This document shows positions 1 to 8,846 of a stretch of DNA of 55,405 nt, in pieces. Positions within the stretch are counted from its first letter, which is position 1. Every line of letters begins with the position of its first letter. The translations under genes and the position numbers were made by a program. Under the pieces are notes generated by a model. That model ran no database searches and was not told the DNA's origin. It worked only from the letters and a program-made list of their open reading frames with translations. Source of the DNA: Hyphomicrobium sp. (GTDB taxonomy: Bacteria > Pseudomonadota > Alphaproteobacteria > Rhizobiales > Hyphomicrobiaceae); the NCBI RefSeq assembly GCF_003987855.1, contig NZ_RXIZ01000010.1, positions 1-55,405 on the forward strand, read 5' to 3'.

Positions 1-390
1 TCTCACATTCAAAACCAGAAATCGCAACCGCTCGGCCCGGTCGTCGTCCTGGTGATGGATAAGGGTGAGGTCGCAACCTATCAGAAGATGACGCAATCGC
101 TGCGCAATGCCGGCATTCGCGCCGAGATGTATCTTGGTTCGTCGGGTATGAAGGCGCAAATGAAGTACGCCGACAAGCGCAACAGTCCGTGCGTGATCAT
201 TCAGGGTTCGGATGAGCGTGCGAAAGGCGAAGTGACGCTCAAGGATCTGATCGAGGGCGCGAAAGCCGCTGCCGCGATCAAGGACAACAAGGAATGGAAA
301 GAAGCGCGACCCGCGCAGTTCGCCGTTCCGGAAGCGCATCTCATCCAAGAAGTTCACAATCTCATCAAGCGGCATCAGGACGTGAAATGA
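1..390 (+). CDS. hisS: Histidine-tRNA ligase, C-terminal part (truncated by window edge)
   Basis: The frame is open from the first base, so only the C-terminal 129 codons are seen. They match the anticodon-binding domain of class II histidyl-tRNA synthetase: a GPVVVLVMD strand, the region around ARIAEMYL-type helix-strand (here GIRAEMYLG), the KYADKR helix and CVIIQGSDE. The enzyme charges tRNA-His in the cytoplasm. The catalytic core lies upstream of the window. The stop codon overlaps the ATG of hisZ (ATGA), so the two are translationally coupled and the three genes hisS-hisZ-hisG form one unit. Confidence 0.95.
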   Translation, partial: SHIQNQKSQPLGPVVVLVMDKGEVATYQKMTQSLRNAGIRAEMYLGSSGMKAQMKYADKRNSPCVIIQGSDERAKGEVTLKDLIEGAKAAAAIKDNKEWKEARPAQFAVPEAHLIQEVHNLIKRHQDVK

Positions 391-1565
391 CCGCTGAGAC
401 GGTCCAAAATCTTGAGGCGCTGGCGGCTCAATCGCAGACAGTGATGTCGGTTTTCATCAAGGCCGGCTATGACGCTGTCGCGCCTGCGATCATTCAGCCG
501 GCCGATGTGTTCCTTGACGTGATCGGGGAGAGTTTGCGTGCCCGCACGTATGTTTTCACCGATCAGGATGGCGCGGAGCTGTGCCTGAGGCCCGATATCA
601 CGGTTCCGACCTGTCGGCTCCACCTTGAGCGTCACGCTGACCCGACCACAATCGCGCGCTATTGCTACAACGGCCCGGCTTTCCGCTTTCAGCCGCAAGG
701 CGCAACGGCCGCTCACCCGCGAGAGTTTCGCCAAGCGGGAATCGAGCGGTTCGGAGATGAGGCGCGAGAAGCCGCGGAAGCCGAAACCGTCGCCATCATC
801 ATCAAGGCGATCGAAAAGATCGGATTCAGGGACTGGACGCTTAAGCTCGGCGATATCGGATTGTTCTCAAGCGTGCTCGACGCCACCGGGATTTCGCCGA
901 ATTGGAAGACGCGGCTCGACGACGCTTTCCTGAGGCCTCTTTCCTTCCGAGAGGCGTTGAAGGGATTTGCCGTCGGCGTTCGACCACCATCGGCAAACTT
1001 TCCCGAGGAATTGCTGTCTTCCCTTCGGCGCGACGATATGGATGCCAGCGAGGCTGCGGTTGCTGTCTACCTCGAAGAGGAAGCAATCGAACTTATCGGA
1101 ACGCGTTCGCTAACCGACATCACCGAACACCTGATCGTTATCGCCGAGGAGCGAAACGAACCGCCTCTCGATGCGCGAGCAGCTGAGCTGATCGAGCGCT
1201 ATGTCGGGGTCTCGGGTCCGGCTCTCACCGCAGGTGAAAAGATTTCTACCCTGATCAAGGAGGCACCGAGCGGATCGGGTTACGCGCTCGAAACCTACGA
1301 CCGTCGGCTTGCCCTCCTGGCAAATGCCGGCATTGATCTCGGTCGCGTGAGTTTCTCGGCGGAATTCGGTCGCACGCTCGCTTACTACAGCGGGCTTGTG
1401 TTCGAGGTGAATGCCGCGTCGCTAGGGCCAAAAAGCCCGATCGCCGGTGGTGGCCGATATGACGGGCTTATGCGGGCCGCGGGATCTGGGGCTGATATCC
1501 CGGCCGTGGGGGCTGCGATCCACTCCGAGCGCCTGCTCGCGGCAATGGGAGGCAAGGCGCCATGA
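387..1565 (+). CDS. hisZ: ATP phosphoribosyltransferase regulatory subunit HisZ
   Basis: This is a 392-residue paralogue of the HisS catalytic core that serves as regulatory subunit of the short-form ATP phosphoribosyltransferase (first step of histidine biosynthesis). A class II synthetase-like motif 2 is visible around residues 90-115 ([20 protein letters not shown]), and [10 protein letters not shown] and GGGRYDGL near the C-terminus. The chosen start is the ATG overlapping the hisS stop; a longer reading frame from 294 would lie inside hisS. The stop overlaps the hisG start in the same ATGA manner. Known biology: HisZ does not aminoacylate; it is needed for HisG activity and histidine feedback. 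Confidence 0.95.
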   Translation: MTAETVQNLEALAAQSQTVMSVFIKAGYDAVAPAIIQPADVFLDVIGESLRARTYVFTDQDGAELCLRPDITVPTCRLHLERHADPTTIARYCYNGPAFRFQPQGATAAHPREFRQAGIERFGDEAREAAEAETVAIIIKAIEKIGFRDWTLKLGDIGLFSSVLDATGISPNWKTRLDDAFLRPLSFREALKGFAVGVRPPSANFPEELLSSLRRDDMDASEAAVAVYLEEEAIELIGTRSLTDITEHLIVIAEERNEPPLDARAAELIERYVGVSGPALTAGEKISTLIKEAPSGSGYALETYDRRLALLANAGIDLGRVSFSAEFGRTLAYYSGLVFEVNAASLGPKSPIAGGGRYDGLMRAAGSGADIPAVGAAIHSERLLAAMGGKAP

Positions 1566-2287
1566 GCAAATTGACCCTCGCCATCCCCTCCAAGGGCCGC
1601 CTGATGGAGCAGACGACCGACATGTTTGCACGCGCCGGTCTCGTGGTGCGTAAGGTCGGACACGTGCGCGGCTATCGTGGCGAGATCGAAGGCTTGCCGG
1701 GCGTAGATGTGGCCTATGTGTCGTCGAGTGAGATCGCGGCGGCGCTGAAATCGGGAAGCGTCCACCTCGGCATTACCGGCGAAGACTTGATCTGCGAGAA
1801 TATCTCGGATGCGGGAACGCGGATAAGATTTCTGCAGAAGCTAGGTTTCGGTTTCGCCGATGTCGTGGTCGCAGTTCCGACCTGCTGGATCGATGTCTCG
1901 ACGGTGGCGGAGCTCGAAGAAATCGCCATTCCCTTCAGGCGCAAGCATGGCCGTTGGCCGAGGGTCGCAACGAAGTACATCAATATTACCCGGCGCTTCT
2001 TCGGCGCGAAAGGGTTCGGCGATTACCGTATCATCGAGAGCGCGGGCGCGACTGAGGGCGCGCCGTCGTCTGGCATGGCCGAATTGATCGTCGACATCAC
2101 GACGACCGGCGAAACGCTGCGCGCCAATGGGCTGAAAATTCTGGATGACGGCGTGATCCTCAAATCGCAGGCAAACTTGTTCGCGACGAACGCGGCAGCC
2201 TGGACGCCGGAGCTTGAGGCGCTGTGCAGCGAATTAACGGGCAAACTCGCGAGTTCTGTCCGTCAAACGGTGATATCCCGTATCTGA
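1562..2287 (+). CDS. hisG: ATP phosphoribosyltransferase, short form
   Basis: This 241-residue protein condenses ATP and PRPP to phosphoribosyl-ATP, opening histidine biosynthesis. It begins [15 protein letters not shown], carries [10 protein letters not shown] around residue 65, and has the PRPP-binding stretch [14 protein letters not shown] at about residues 176-189, followed by an SQANLF segment typical of HisG. It lacks the C-terminal allosteric ACT-like domain of long HisG, which agrees with hisZ lying directly upstream with a 4-base overlap. It ends 18 bp before the convergent recQ stop. Confidence 0.96.
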   Translation: MSKLTLAIPSKGRLMEQTTDMFARAGLVVRKVGHVRGYRGEIEGLPGVDVAYVSSSEIAAALKSGSVHLGITGEDLICENISDAGTRIRFLQKLGFGFADVVVAVPTCWIDVSTVAELEEIAIPFRRKHGRWPRVATKYINITRRFFGAKGFGDYRIIESAGATEGAPSSGMAELIVDITTTGETLRANGLKILDDGVILKSQANLFATNAAAWTPELEALCSELTGKLASSVRQTVISRI

Positions 2288-2305
2288 TCAGAGATTAGAA
2301 CAGCC

Positions 2306-4489
2306 TCACGCGCTGTCGGCGAGCTGACACTTCAGGATGCCGTAATCGTAACGGCCGTCCAACGCAGCGAATGCAGGGCCAAGCTTGCCCGTGTCGCGGG
2401 TTTCGCACCGCTCGAAGGCCGCTTCGATCTCGTCACGCTCGGCCGGGTCGAGCTTCAGAGCATCTTCCGCCGTAATCAATCCGGCTTCGATCGCTTCGGC
2501 CAAATGCCCATACACTGTTGACGTCTCGATCCCGCGCTCGGCGGCGATGGCTTCGGCGTCGAGGCCGCGCAGGTGAGCCGCAAGCGTCACGTTGACGGTA
2601 GCCGATAATCGGTTGCTGAGCGCCGGGTGCTTTTTGAATTGCGATATGACTTCAATGAAGGCCGCGCCATAACGCGCGATTTTGCTGGCTCCGAGCCCCA
2701 TGATGTCGTGAAGCGCGCTTTCCGATGTCGGCCGCTTCTCGGAGAGCTCGATGAGTGTCTTGTCTTGCGCGACGACGTAGGGCGGTAGCTTCGCAGCGGC
2801 AGCGAGCTTCTGGCGCAAGGCGCGCAAAGCATCAAACAGAGGCTGATTTTCGCGTGCGACTTTCTGCGCGCTCGAACTTGAACGCTTAGCGACTTTGGCG
2901 GTGTGGCGAGCGACGCGCAGAAGAAAGCGTTCCTCGCCGCGGAGCAGAGGCCGCGCACGCTCGGTCAGAGCGAGAGAGCCCAGGCCTTCCTCATCTATCG
3001 TGAGATACCCGAGTGCGGTGAGCTGCCGGAAGAGGCTTTTCCACGTCGCTTGCGGCAGCTCCTTGCCGATGCCGTAGACGGATAATCGATCATGGCCGTT
3101 GCGGATGATGCGCTCGTCGACAGCGCCTGTGAGGATGTCGACGAGATAGGTAACGCCGAAGCGTTGCTCGGTGCGGTAGACGGCTGAGAGGGCTTTCTGC
3201 GCGAGGACCGTTCCGTCTTCGGTGTGCGGCGGGTTCAGGCAATTATCGCAGTTGCCGCAAGGCTCGGGTCGCATTTCGCCGAAATAGGCGAGCAATGCTC
3301 GGCGACGGCAGCCGGGCATCTCCGCGAGCCCGATGAGTGCATCCAGCTTCTGCCGTTGCACTTTCTTGAATGCTTCCGAGCCGTCGGATTGGTTGATCCA
3401 TTGGCGAAGCTGCACGATGTCTTGAAAGCCGTAAGCCATCCAAGCATTGGCAGGTTCGCCGTCGCGGCCGGCCCGACCGGTTTCCTGGTAATAGGACTCG
3501 ATCGATTTCGGCAGATTGAGATGGGCTACAAAGCGCACGTCTGGTTTGTCGATGCCCATACCGAAGGCGATTGTCGCGACGATGATGAGCCCGTCTTCGG
3601 TCAGGAACTTCGACTGCGCGGCGGAGCGCAAATTTGCTTCGAGGCCCGCATGGTAAGCCAGCGCTTTCCGGCCTTTGGAAGACAGCCAAGCTGCCGTCTC
3701 TTCCACCGATTTGCGGGAGAGGCAGTAGACGATCCCGGCATCGGTCGGGTGCTCGGTCTCGATGAACTGCCACAGCCGCTCGCGGGCGCTCACGCTGCCG
3801 AGTTCAGCAATCGTGTAACGAATGTTCGGCCGGTCGAAGCTCGCGACGAAGGCAGCGGCATTTTCAAGGGACAGCTCGGTGATGATATCCTGACGCGTGC
3901 GTTCGTCGGCCGTCGCGGTCAATGCAACGCGCGGCACGCGCGGAAATCGCTGCGCGAGGATCTTTAGCTGACGATACTCCGGACGGAAGTCATGGCCCCA
4001 TTGAGAGACGCAATGTGCTTCGTCGATAGCGAAGATTGCGATCTCGCTGCGTTCGAGCAGATTAAGCGTGCGCTCCTGCACCAGGCGCTCCGGCGCCACG
4101 TAGAGGAGATCGAGAGCTCCAGCTGCGAATTGCCTCTCGATCTGGTCCTGCGTCGCGCGGTCTTGCGTGGAATTGAGGAACTCCGCCTTGACGCCCAAGT
4201 CGCGCAGCGCGTCGACCTGATCTTGCATCAGAGCGATGAGAGGAGAGACGACGACGCCTGTGCCGGCGCGGACAAGAGCAGGAATTTGATAGCAGAGAGA
4301 TTTGCCACCGCCCGTGGGCATCAGTGCGAGGCAGTCGCCGCCGCCGAGAAGTGTTCGGATGATGTCGCTCTGGTGCGAGCGGAAGCCCTTGTAGCCGAAT
4401 ACGTTTTCCAGCGTATCCAGCGCAGCCTGCATCAAGTCGCGGGAACCGGGTGCAGCGGACGGAAACAACGGCGCGGCGCGGGCCGGCAT
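2306..4489 (-). CDS. recQ: ATP-dependent DNA helicase RecQ
   Basis: A 727-residue superfamily 2 3'-5' DNA helicase of recombination and repair. Visible in order: Walker [12 protein letters not shown] (about residue 59), the DEAH box followed by the aromatic loop [11 protein letters not shown], motif [12 protein letters not shown], a zinc-binding CRRRALL...CGNCDNC region, a winged-helix RQC part, and an HRDC domain ([10 protein letters not shown] to [11 protein letters not shown]). About 100 residues follow HRDC and include a helix-turn-helix-like segment ([24 protein letters not shown] split over two helices). The ATG at 4489 has a weak ribosome site; an internal ATG at 4432 ([12 protein letters not shown]) fits the family start equally well. 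Confidence 0.95.
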   Translation of the reverse strand: MPARAAPLFPSAAPGSRDLMQAALDTLENVFGYKGFRSHQSDIIRTLLGGGDCLALMPTGGGKSLCYQIPALVRAGTGVVVSPLIALMQDQVDALRDLGVKAEFLNSTQDRATQDQIERQFAAGALDLLYVAPERLVQERTLNLLERSEIAIFAIDEAHCVSQWGHDFRPEYRQLKILAQRFPRVPRVALTATADERTRQDIITELSLENAAAFVASFDRPNIRYTIAELGSVSARERLWQFIETEHPTDAGIVYCLSRKSVEETAAWLSSKGRKALAYHAGLEANLRSAAQSKFLTEDGLIIVATIAFGMGIDKPDVRFVAHLNLPKSIESYYQETGRAGRDGEPANAWMAYGFQDIVQLRQWINQSDGSEAFKKVQRQKLDALIGLAEMPGCRRRALLAYFGEMRPEPCGNCDNCLNPPHTEDGTVLAQKALSAVYRTEQRFGVTYLVDILTGAVDERIIRNGHDRLSVYGIGKELPQATWKSLFRQLTALGYLTIDEEGLGSLALTERARPLLRGEERFLLRVARHTAKVAKRSSSSAQKVARENQPLFDALRALRQKLAAAAKLPPYVVAQDKTLIELSEKRPTSESALHDIMGLGASKIARYGAAFIEVISQFKKHPALSNRLSATVNVTLAAHLRGLDAEAIAAERGIETSTVYGHLAEAIEAGLITAEDALKLDPAERDEIEAAFERCETRDTGKLGPAFAALDGRYDYGILKCQLADSA

Positions 4490-4640
4490 CTGGAATAACC
4501 TATGCGCAGGGTATCGAAGCCGGGACGCTAATCTGATTCGACTTCATCGGTCGCGCCGGAACCTGCACAACTCGAAAAAGCCGTTGAAATTACAAAGGCG
4601 TCGGGAACCGGCGAACGTTGCGACTATTTAACCCTGCGTT

Positions 4641-4810
4641 CAGAATGAGTTCATCTTCTCCCCCTTAGAGTGGTCCTCAAGCTGGTGACGACACCTCCCC
4701 CCGTGCGCACCAGATGCTGCTGAGCCCGACCAAGCCCCAAGACAACCCCCCGTCTTCCCCGCTTGGTCGGGCCGCGGCTTTCCCCAAGAAACACTGTTCC
4801 CTAAGTCGGC
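4641..4810 (+). ncRNA. Candidate structured small RNA with C-rich loops (unassigned)
   Basis: The 336-bp gap between recQ and pcp holds no convincing gene but strong dyad symmetry. CTTAGAGTG (4664-4672) can pair with CACT (4792-4795) plus CTAAG (4801-4805), closing a domain of about 140 nt. Inside are CTGGTG/CACCAG (4682-4687 with 4708-4713) and a perfect 12-bp stem GCCCGACCAAGC/GCTTGGTCGGGC (4724-4735 with 4761-4772), capped by AAGAC/GTCTT. On the plus strand both loops are C-rich (CACCTCCCCCC and CAACCCCCC), resembling anti-Shine-Dalgarno loops known in alphaproteobacterial sRNAs. A weak promoter (TTGCGA 4618-4623, CAGAAT 4641-4646) would start just upstream. No U-tract terminator follows. 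Strand and identity are inference. Confidence 0.33.
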
Positions 4811-4825
4811 ACGCTCTGCCTGAGC

Positions 4826-5437
4826 CTATGGGGCTAGGCAAATGCCGATGATGCCCATCATCGCGGTGATGATTTCGTTCATCCGGTGGATGTCGAGGGG
4901 ATCGCGGGGAACGTGAACAAAACCTGCGGTGCCGCTTCCCCGAGCTTCGCAACTTGCGAGGGATTGATAGAGCACCGCATTGCAGAGGTAGCTTCCGGCA
5001 TCGTCGGATATCTCGTGGCCGATGGCGAGATCATCGAGTTTATGCGCGATAAGCGGGATGTCGATTGAGACGGTGCGTTCCGGGGGACCATCTGGACAAA
5101 GCGTGGCAGACAGCGGCGGCAAGCCCGCGGCATCTACCGATTCACGGCAGACGTTCTCGGCGCGGGTCTCAAGACGAATCGTTGGTCGTTGCGAAGCGAC
5201 GCCGATATGCAGAGCCAAGACAGGCTGGAGGCGGGCGTGAAACACCGCTACGCGGCGGGGCGCGCGCCGCCATTCCGTCGGCAGCACTGTTGAGACGAAG
5301 CGCCGATTGGGAAATTCGGACCTAGCTTTCGCGGCGACCCGTTCGGCGATTGCCGCGGATGCGTTGTCAGGCACGCCGGGAAATGGCCCAAATCCCGTCA
5401 GCAGGACAGTAGGGCGCGGATCAGCCTTGCTCTGCAT
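4826..5437 (-). CDS. pcp: Pyroglutamyl-peptidase I (peptidase C15)
   Basis: A 203-residue cytoplasmic cysteine peptidase that removes N-terminal pyroglutamate. It opens with the family motif VLLTGFGPFPGVPDN (residues 10-25). The catalytic triad can be placed: Glu in RLETRAENV, Cys in AGSYLCNAVLYQSL, His in AGFVHVP. The length is close to the usual 200-215. The ATG is followed by QSKADPRPTVLLTG. It lies 43 bp downstream of the DUF983 gene on the same strand and the two may be cotranscribed. The function is well supported by motifs; its physiological substrate here is unknown. Confidence 0.88.
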   Translation of the reverse strand: MQSKADPRPTVLLTGFGPFPGVPDNASAAIAERVAAKARSEFPNRRFVSTVLPTEWRRAPRRVAVFHARLQPVLALHIGVASQRPTIRLETRAENVCRESVDAAGLPPLSATLCPDGPPERTVSIDIPLIAHKLDDLAIGHEISDDAGSYLCNAVLYQSLASCEARGSGTAGFVHVPRDPLDIHRMNEIITAMMGIIGICLAP

Positions 5438-5480
5438 CGCTCCAATATAGGCGATCGCGGCGACGATGAAATGCGTTTGC

Positions 5481-5882
5481 TCAGCGCGCCGGGGGTGACT
5501 TATCCTCGACCACGAGCCTGCCCTCTTCAGCTTTGTTGAAATACTGACTTGCGATCAACCAACCCTTCAACGGGCGCAACGGCGGGATGCAGGTCAAGAG
5601 AATGATCGGCAGGCTCGTCACGAGATGAACCCAGAAATCGGGCGAGTACTTCACCTCCAGCCACACCGCGAAAGCTGCGCTCGGAATACAGGCGAAGCAC
5701 ATCACGAAGAATGCGGGGCCGTCGGCGGGGTCGGCGAAAGACAGGTCGAGGCCACACACCGGGCAGGATTTCTTCACCGTCAGAAACCCATCGAAGATTT
5801 TGCCATCGCCGCAGCGCGGGCATAGACCCCAAAGGCCGGTTTTATAGGGGGGTAGCTCCGGCCATTGATGTTTCGCGCACAT
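5481..5882 (-). CDS. DUF983 family small membrane protein
   Basis: A 133-residue protein with two CxxC pairs near the N-terminus (LCPRCGDG and CPVCGLD), spaced like a zinc ribbon, followed by two hydrophobic segments (about residues 50-72 and 78-97). This architecture is that of DUF983, widespread in alphaproteobacteria and of unknown role. The ATG at 5882 is preceded by AAGGAAA at good spacing; the frame stays open to 5906 but with no ribosome site there. It is divergent from the MocR-type regulator, with the candidate operator repeats between them. Confidence 0.85.
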   Translation of the reverse strand: MCAKHQWPELPPYKTGLWGLCPRCGDGKIFDGFLTVKKSCPVCGLDLSFADPADGPAFFVMCFACIPSAAFAVWLEVKYSPDFWVHLVTSLPIILLTCIPPLRPLKGWLIASQYFNKAEEGRLVVEDKSPPAR

Positions 5883-5920
5883 CGCTCGTTTCCTTCTAAA
5901 TCCCAATGCGAGGATCTTAT

Positions 5921-5958
5921 GTATGGCTTTGTATGCATATCACTGTTGTTGTGTATGG
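5921..5958. promoter_or_regulatory. Phased GTATGG repeats, candidate MocR operator
   Basis: Three direct repeats lie between the divergent DUF983 and MocR genes: GTATGG (5921-5926), GTATGC (5931-5936) and GTATGG (5953-5958), with start-to-start spacings of 10 and 22 bp, i.e. one and two helical turns. Another copy is found at 6100-6105 and an inverted one (CCATAC) at 6081-6086. MocR/GabR regulators are known to bind phased direct repeats of about this size (GabR: ATACCA). The assignment to this regulator is inference. Confidence 0.4.
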
Positions 5959-6022
5959 GCTATGCGTCATTCCGACGGTTACACGACAAATAATTGAAAA
6001 TAATACAATATAATTGCTTTTT

Positions 6023-6031
6023 TGCTATGAT
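6023..6031 (+). promoter_or_regulatory. Candidate extended -10 promoter of the MocR gene
   Basis: TGCTATGAT fits an extended -10 (TGnTATNAT) within an A+T-rich island (about 5985-6035) that stands out from the surrounding G+C-rich DNA. A perfect TATAAT also occurs at 6009-6014 but lacks a -35 at proper spacing. Transcription from here would give a leader of about 90 nt that crosses the CCATAC/GTATGG pair at 6081-6105. Confidence 0.3.
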
Positions 6032-6128
6032 TGTAGTGCGTTTTTGGGAACTGGTTGCCTATCCCCCTTCCGTAACTTATCCATACATGTTATCGATGCG
6101 TATGGCTCTAGTGGCTGAGGATCAATCA

Positions 6129-7517
6129 ATGTCTTCTTGGAAGCCTTGGCTGGTTGAGGGAAGTCAGCTCAAGTATCGCGGCATCGTTGAAGCGATCGAA
6201 TCCGATCTGAAAGCCGGCCTCATTCAACCCGGTGACAGGCTGCCGCCTCAGCGCTTGATTGCGGAAGTGTTGAGCGTCGATCTCACGACCGTGACGAGAG
6301 CTTTCAACGAAGCGCGGCGGCGAGGGCTCGTCGAGGCCAACGCCGGACGGGGAACATTCATCCGCCGCAGGATCGAGGATGCGCGTGCAATCGGGGTGCG
6401 CGGCGCGCCGGCCGTCGACCTCAGCATGAACATCCCGCCGCAACCGGCGAGCGCCAACCTTAAACGGCTCATCCCGGAAACGATCAGCACGCTGCTTTCC
6501 GAGCCGCATGGATTGCTGCATCTGCATTACCAGGAGAGTACCGGCAGCGATGCGGATCGAGCAGCAGCGGCCGCTTGGCTCTCGCGGCGTATCGAGCAAG
6601 TTCGCCCGGCATCGATCGTGCTGGCGAGCGGAGCGCAAAGCGCGCTGTTCGCGATTTGCGAATGTCTTCTTTCTCCTGGCGACGCGATCGCGGCAGGTGC
6701 TGTCACTTACCCCGGGCTTAAGGCTGTCGCGCGGCAGCGAGGATTTACAATCCGACCGTTGGCTATGGACGAGAACGGGATTCTTCCGCAAGCCTTTGAA
6801 GCCTGTTGTGATGAAAGTCCGCCGAAGTCGATTTATATCGTGCCGGCAATCGACAATCCGACAACGGCAACTTTGCCGGAGGACCGCCGTCAAGAAATTG
6901 CTGCGATAGCCCGCCGTTTTGGCGTTTCGATCATCGAGGATGATCCATATTCCGTGCTCCAGTTCAATCCGCTGGCGCCTCTGGCGGCATTGGCTCCCGA
7001 ACTGACATGGCACATCGCGACGCTTTCGAAATGCGCCACGCCTGCTCTTCGGATTGCGTATGTCGTGGCTCCTGGGGCAGCGCAGGCGATGCGTCTTGCG
7101 GGCGTCATTCGCGCGGTGAACCTGATGGTGCCTCCGATCAATGCGGCGGTCGCCTCGCGCTGGATTTCCACGGGCGTCGTTGATGATCTGACGGTCGCCA
7201 TCCGTGAGGAGAATATTGCGCGTCAGAAAATCGCGAAGACGATCCTGGGTAGCGCCAAAATGGCCGCCGATCGTTGCGGGCATCATATCTGGCTCAAGAT
7301 GCCTCCGCAGTGGGGAGCGGCGGATTTCGTCGATCATGCCAAGCGTTCGGGTATGTCAGTGGTGCCGGGCGCCGCATTTGCGACGGGACCAGGTGAACCT
7401 GAAGCCATCCGGATATCGTTGGGCGTTGCGCCAGACCGTGACACTCTCTCTGATGCGCTGAAACAGTTCGCCCAGTTGCTCGCGGAGCCTTCGGTGATGG
7501 TCAAGGCGATTGTGTAG
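6129..7517 (+). CDS. MocR/PdxR-type PLP-dependent transcriptional regulator
   Basis: A 462-residue fusion of a GntR winged-helix DNA-binding domain (residues about 8-80: QLKYRGIVEAIESDL, GDRLPPQRLIAEVLSVDLTT) with a fold-type I aminotransferase domain. PLP-site residues are visible: IVPAIDNPTT, the Asp in IIEDDPYSVLQF, and the Schiff-base lysine in IATLSKCATPALRIAYV. Such proteins sense PLP-linked amines or amino acids and usually act on nearby genes. The start at 6129 is chosen because AGGA lies 7 bases upstream; the frame continues to 5994 without a good site. The regulated gene is not obvious; the divergent DUF983 gene and itself are the nearest candidates. Confidence 0.9.
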   Translation: MSSWKPWLVEGSQLKYRGIVEAIESDLKAGLIQPGDRLPPQRLIAEVLSVDLTTVTRAFNEARRRGLVEANAGRGTFIRRRIEDARAIGVRGAPAVDLSMNIPPQPASANLKRLIPETISTLLSEPHGLLHLHYQESTGSDADRAAAAAWLSRRIEQVRPASIVLASGAQSALFAICECLLSPGDAIAAGAVTYPGLKAVARQRGFTIRPLAMDENGILPQAFEACCDESPPKSIYIVPAIDNPTTATLPEDRRQEIAAIARRFGVSIIEDDPYSVLQFNPLAPLAALAPELTWHIATLSKCATPALRIAYVVAPGAAQAMRLAGVIRAVNLMVPPINAAVASRWISTGVVDDLTVAIREENIARQKIAKTILGSAKMAADRCGHHIWLKMPPQWGAADFVDHAKRSGMSVVPGAAFATGPGEPEAIRISLGVAPDRDTLSDALKQFAQLLAEPSVMVKAIV

Positions 7518-7597
7518 TGCCGAAGCGCGACCGCTCGTGATTTGAGAGCAAGGTTCGGAGTGTGCGGCGGTAGGATGCGCGCTAGGGTGCCGCCATA

Positions 7598-8716
7598 ATG
7601 GCACGCGGAATCGATATGGCGCCGAGACAGCGAACAAACCGGTCAACACCGATCCCAAACGAGGGCCAGCGCTGGGCCGCAATCCTGGCACGAGATAAAT
7701 CGTTCGATGGCACGTTCGTGTTCTCGGTGGCCACTACGGGTGTTTATTGCCGGCCATCCTGTCCCTCACGCCGCGCCAAGCGCGAAAACGTTGCTTTTTA
7801 TGCCGACCCGGCGGCTGCCGAAGCGGCGGGCTTTCGTGCGTGCAAGCGTTGTCGGCCGGACGGAGCATCGCTGGATTCTGAACGCGCGCGCCTGGTAGCG
7901 GAAGCTTGCCGAGAAATCGAAAACAATGGTTTGCAGCGCCTGGATGATCTGTCGGCCAAAAGTGGCCTCAGCCGTTTTCACTTCCATCGGATTTTCAAGG
8001 CGATCACCGGTGTCACCCCTAAAGAGTATTCGCTGGCGCATCGACGAAAAGCTGTTCGAACGGCTCTGAAAAGCGGAACAGCCGTGACGGATGCCATCTA
8101 TGACGCGGGGTTCCAGTCGAGTTCGCGCTTCTACGAGAAGGTTACGGATACGCTTGGAATGACGCCGAAAGCATTTCGCGCGGGTGGCGCAAACGAAGTG
8201 CTGAACTTTGCCGTGAGCGCGTGTTCGCTCGGCCGGCTTCTCGTGGCGGCGAGCGATAAGGGGATCGCGGCTATTCTGATCGGCGATGAAGACGATTTGC
8301 TCATCGCCGACCTGAGGAAGATCTTTCCGAAGGCTGAATGCGTTCCCGGCGAAGGGGCTTTTGCCAGTACGATCGGCCACGTCGTCGAAATCGTAGAGCG
8401 GCCGGGGATCGCTTCCGACCTTCCACTCGACATCCGTGGAACGGCATTTCAGCAGCGCGTGTGGAAAGCCCTGAAGGCTATTCCGCCCGGTTCGACTGCG
8501 ACCTACTCCGAAATAGCAACGTGGATCGGTCATCCAAAGGCCGTCAGGGCGGTGGCCCGGGCGTGCGCCACCAATCCGTTGGCCGTGGTGGTTCCATGCC
8601 ATCGGGTGGTTCGCGGCGACGGACACATGGCAGGGTATCGTTGGGGAATCGAGCGTAAGCGGGCGCTGATCGCGCGCGAGGCGGGGATCGTAAAAAGGCC
8701 TAACCGCCAAAAGTAG
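7598..8716 (+). CDS. ada: Bifunctional DNA alkylation repair protein/regulator Ada
   Basis: A 372-residue protein close in size to E. coli Ada. The N-terminal zinc methyl-acceptor domain shows YCRPSC and, 27 residues on, CKRC (four metal cysteines, the first being the phosphotriester acceptor). An AraC-type helix-turn-helix follows (about residues 100-195, GLSRFHFHRIFKAITGVTPK). The C-terminal O6-methylguanine methyltransferase domain has the acceptor cysteine in NPLAVVVPCHRVVRGDG. Methylated Ada activates its own and other alkylation-repair promoters. No alkB partner is adjacent. ATG at 7598 and 7616 are both possible starts. Confidence 0.95.
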   Translation: MARGIDMAPRQRTNRSTPIPNEGQRWAAILARDKSFDGTFVFSVATTGVYCRPSCPSRRAKRENVAFYADPAAAEAAGFRACKRCRPDGASLDSERARLVAEACREIENNGLQRLDDLSAKSGLSRFHFHRIFKAITGVTPKEYSLAHRRKAVRTALKSGTAVTDAIYDAGFQSSSRFYEKVTDTLGMTPKAFRAGGANEVLNFAVSACSLGRLLVAASDKGIAAILIGDEDDLLIADLRKIFPKAECVPGEGAFASTIGHVVEIVERPGIASDLPLDIRGTAFQQRVWKALKAIPPGSTATYSEIATWIGHPKAVRAVARACATNPLAVVVPCHRVVRGDGHMAGYRWGIERKRALIAREAGIVKRPNRQK

Positions 8717-8806
8717 AGTGCTTCCACCACAGCGTGTGGCCTTGCCTGCAGCAGACGGTCTGGAATTCTCGCGCGCAAACAATCGGTTGCAAAAGTTTTC
8801 CAGCTA

Positions 8807-8826
8807 GATATCCTCTCGGCTATATC
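8807..8826. promoter_or_regulatory. Candidate molybdate-responsive (Mo-box-like) site
   Basis: GATAT (8807-8811) and ATATC (8822-8826) form an inverted repeat with a 10-nt spacer, 21 bp upstream of the modA ATG. ModE-type sites are A/T-rich palindromes of the TATA type, so this is a reasonable operator for the ModE-like protein encoded just downstream of modC. The repeat is short and could arise by chance. Confidence 0.3.
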
Positions 8827-8846
8827 GAAGTCATGCTGGGTGGATC

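Noticed and set aside
4641-4810. 6S RNA or SRP RNA in the recQ-pcp gap
   Set aside because: The size and closing stem would allow 6S RNA, but I could not match conserved 6S features, and the SRP core motif (GGAAGGAAGCAGCC type) is absent. Left as an unassigned structured RNA.
6009-6014. Perfect TATAAT as the MocR promoter
   Set aside because: The nearest -35 (TTGAAA, 5994-5999) is only 9 nt upstream; the extended -10 at 6023-6031 is more likely.
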